DNA of 64,000 nt from Sphingobacterium multivorum (GTDB taxonomy: Bacteria; Bacteroidota; Bacteroidia; Sphingobacteriales; Sphingobacteriaceae): the NCBI RefSeq assembly GCF_039511225.1, contig NZ_CP154261.1, positions 2,232,001-2,296,000 of the forward strand. Direction: 5' to 3'. The notes beneath the pieces are model-generated. The model was not told the DNA's origin. It saw only the letters and a list, made by a program, of their open reading frames with translations, and made no database searches. A program made the translations under genes and the position numbers. Of the stretch, positions 62,869-64,000 are shown piece by piece. How positions within the stretch are numbered: position 1 is the stretch's first letter; each line of letters begins with the position of its first letter.

Positions 62869-64000
62869 CTAACTTTTGTAATTGAACCATTTGATGATTT
62901 CTTTGAGATTTGCTTTTTTTCCATAGATCAAAATCCCGACGCGGTAGATACGTGCAGCGACCCAGGTTACCAATAAGAAGGTCAGTATGAGCAAGGTCAA
63001 CGAGGTTAGTATCTGCCATAGGGGTACACCAAAAGGTATACGAACGAGCATGGCGATCGGTGAGGTGAATGGAATAAAGCTCAACCATGTTGCTATCGGT
63101 CCATTGGGATCATTGATAATGACGCCGAACGAGAGAATATAGGTCAATAGCAAGGGCATGGTAATGGGCATGGAAAACTGATTGGCCTCTGTTTCGTTGT
63201 CGACAGCTGAGCCTGCAGCGGCGAAAATAGCACTATACAACAGGTATCCGGCAATAAAAAACAGAAAGAAGAAAATGATGACTTCTGTGAAATTAAAGCT
63301 TTGGATCGACGTAAGGATCGAAGCAGAACCATTCTGGGCCATAGCTTTTGATACGGTACTCATATTACCCGCTCCAGGTTGGCTAGCGGCGACTTCCTGC
63401 ATATCCTGCGGATTGACAAACAGTAGCGTTGCTGTGATAAATAAGCCCCCGGTAAGCACAAGCCACATCACAAATTGGGTCAGTCCAACCATACCGATTC
63501 CAACAATTTTACCCATCATGAGCTGAAAGGGCTTGACCGAGGAAATAATAACTTCGATGATACGATTGCTCTTTTCTTCGATAATACCACGCATTACCTG
63601 GGCACCATAAAGAAACAGGGATAGATAGACTAAGATAGCCAAAGCGACACCAAGGCCCATTGCAATGGCCGTGTTGCTGTTCTTTTCTTCGCCGTCGGCT
63701 GTTATTTCTTTTGCATCGATGCTGACTTTCGGCTTAATGGACTGGATAATCTGCAGGTCAATTCCCTTGGCTTTATATTCCTTTTCACGGATGATCTCTT
63801 CCAGCTGTCCACTAATGATCTCCTGTATGACAAAGCTGGTCTTGCCACTGGTAATGAGTTCGGCTCTTTGGCTTGTTAAAATATCTTTTGGGATATAAAG
63901 GATCGACTGTTTTCCTTCACTTTGGGTCAGCTGCGCTTTTTGTGCCTGGAGATCCAGTTTACTGATTGTATAACTTACATTTTTATTGCTTTGCAGTTTT
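62869..64000 (-). CDS. ABC-2 type transporter permease (NatB-like), 5' end missing
   Basis: 377 codons are visible; the N-terminus lies beyond the right edge, since the frame stays open through 64000. The visible part begins in a periplasmic domain (SQRAELITSGKTSFVIQEI). The ABC-2 helices follow: a helix region after SNTAIAMGLGVALAILVYLS, then GAQVMRGIIEEKSNRIIEVIISSVKP, the hallmark cytosolic loop of NatB/YhaP permeases, then five more helices ending in RIYRVGILIYGKK. These pump sodium or drugs with a NatA-type ATPase, which would lie off the edge. An ATG at 63660 is internal, not the start. Confidence 0.88.
   Translation of the reverse strand, partial: KLQSNKNVSYTISKLDLQAQKAQLTQSEGKQSILYIPKDILTSQRAELITSGKTSFVIQEIISGQLEEIIREKEYKAKGIDLQIIQSIKPKVSIDAKEITADGEEKNSNTAIAMGLGVALAILVYLSLFLYGAQVMRGIIEEKSNRIIEVIISSVKPFQLMMGKIVGIGMVGLTQFVMWLVLTGGLFITATLLFVNPQDMQEVAASQPGAGNMSTVSKAMAQNGSASILTSIQSFNFTEVIIFFFLFFIAGYLLYSAIFAAAGSAVDNETEANQFSMPITMPLLLTYILSFGVIINDPNGPIATWLSFIPFTSPIAMLVRIPFGVPLWQILTSLTLLILTFLLVTWVAARIYRVGILIYGKKANLKEIIKWFNYKS

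Overview
The window looks like ordinary chromosome from a Bacteroidota member, most like the family Sphingobacteriaceae (Sphingobacterium or Pedobacter type). This is inference from content. The primary sigma factor is short (286 aa). Several genes have promoters of the Bacteroidota form TTTG-N19/20-TAnnTTTG, and few have strong Shine-Dalgarno sequences. There is a de novo inositol-lipid gene set, as expected of sphingolipid-making Sphingobacteria. No phage, insertion sequence, rRNA or CRISPR array was seen.

Layout. 1-1606: the 5' part of a secreted CocE/NonD-type serine hydrolase that runs off the left edge. 2244-7986: inositol-lipid locus, with inositol-3-phosphate synthase and then a tight five-gene operon (nucleotidyltransferase, ATP-grasp, CDP-alcohol phosphatidyltransferase, flippase-like membrane protein, HAD protein). 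7969-22201: mixed housekeeping and stress genes (AraC regulator, D-Ala-D-Ala dipeptidase, polyphosphate kinase, DJ-1-like protein, two FMN reductases, PLP enzymes, RluD-type pseudouridine synthase, NodB deacetylase lipoprotein, zinc protease, LuxE-like acyl-activating enzyme). 22474-27125: fabG, malate:quinone oxidoreductase, and a TPP riboswitch controlling pnuT plus an acyl-CoA-dehydrogenase-like flavoprotein. 27171-34013: tRNA-Arg(CCG), xerD, M16 protease, rpoD, a small XRE regulator, fmt. 34164-38908: LolC/E-type permease, Kef-type antiporter, isocitrate dehydrogenase. 39408-44184: serine (serC, serA) and lysine (lysC, lysA) biosynthesis.

44316-46740 is the most unusual locus. A diverged Lgt-like membrane protein, a two-helix membrane protein and a radical-SAM enzyme resembling archaeal tetraether lipid synthase (Tes) are packed with 5- and 11-base gaps. 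It is followed by an MscS-family channel and an AraC/AEC-transporter divergent pair. 51126-51199 is a perfect (TTGA)18 microsatellite. 51858-61064 holds purL, then pheT, a coiled-coil protein, zapA, a probable 6S RNA and rny. The right end has degenerate short tandem repeats, a HAD phosphatase, a DUF962/Mpo1-like membrane protein and a truncated NatB-like ABC permease.

Two themes stand out. One is membrane lipid chemistry: inositol lipids, the Tes/Lgt-like operon and a Mpo1-like protein that has lost its histidines. The other is compact regulation: bidirectional terminators between convergent genes, -7 boxes only a few bases from start codons, and start codons lying directly behind hairpins.
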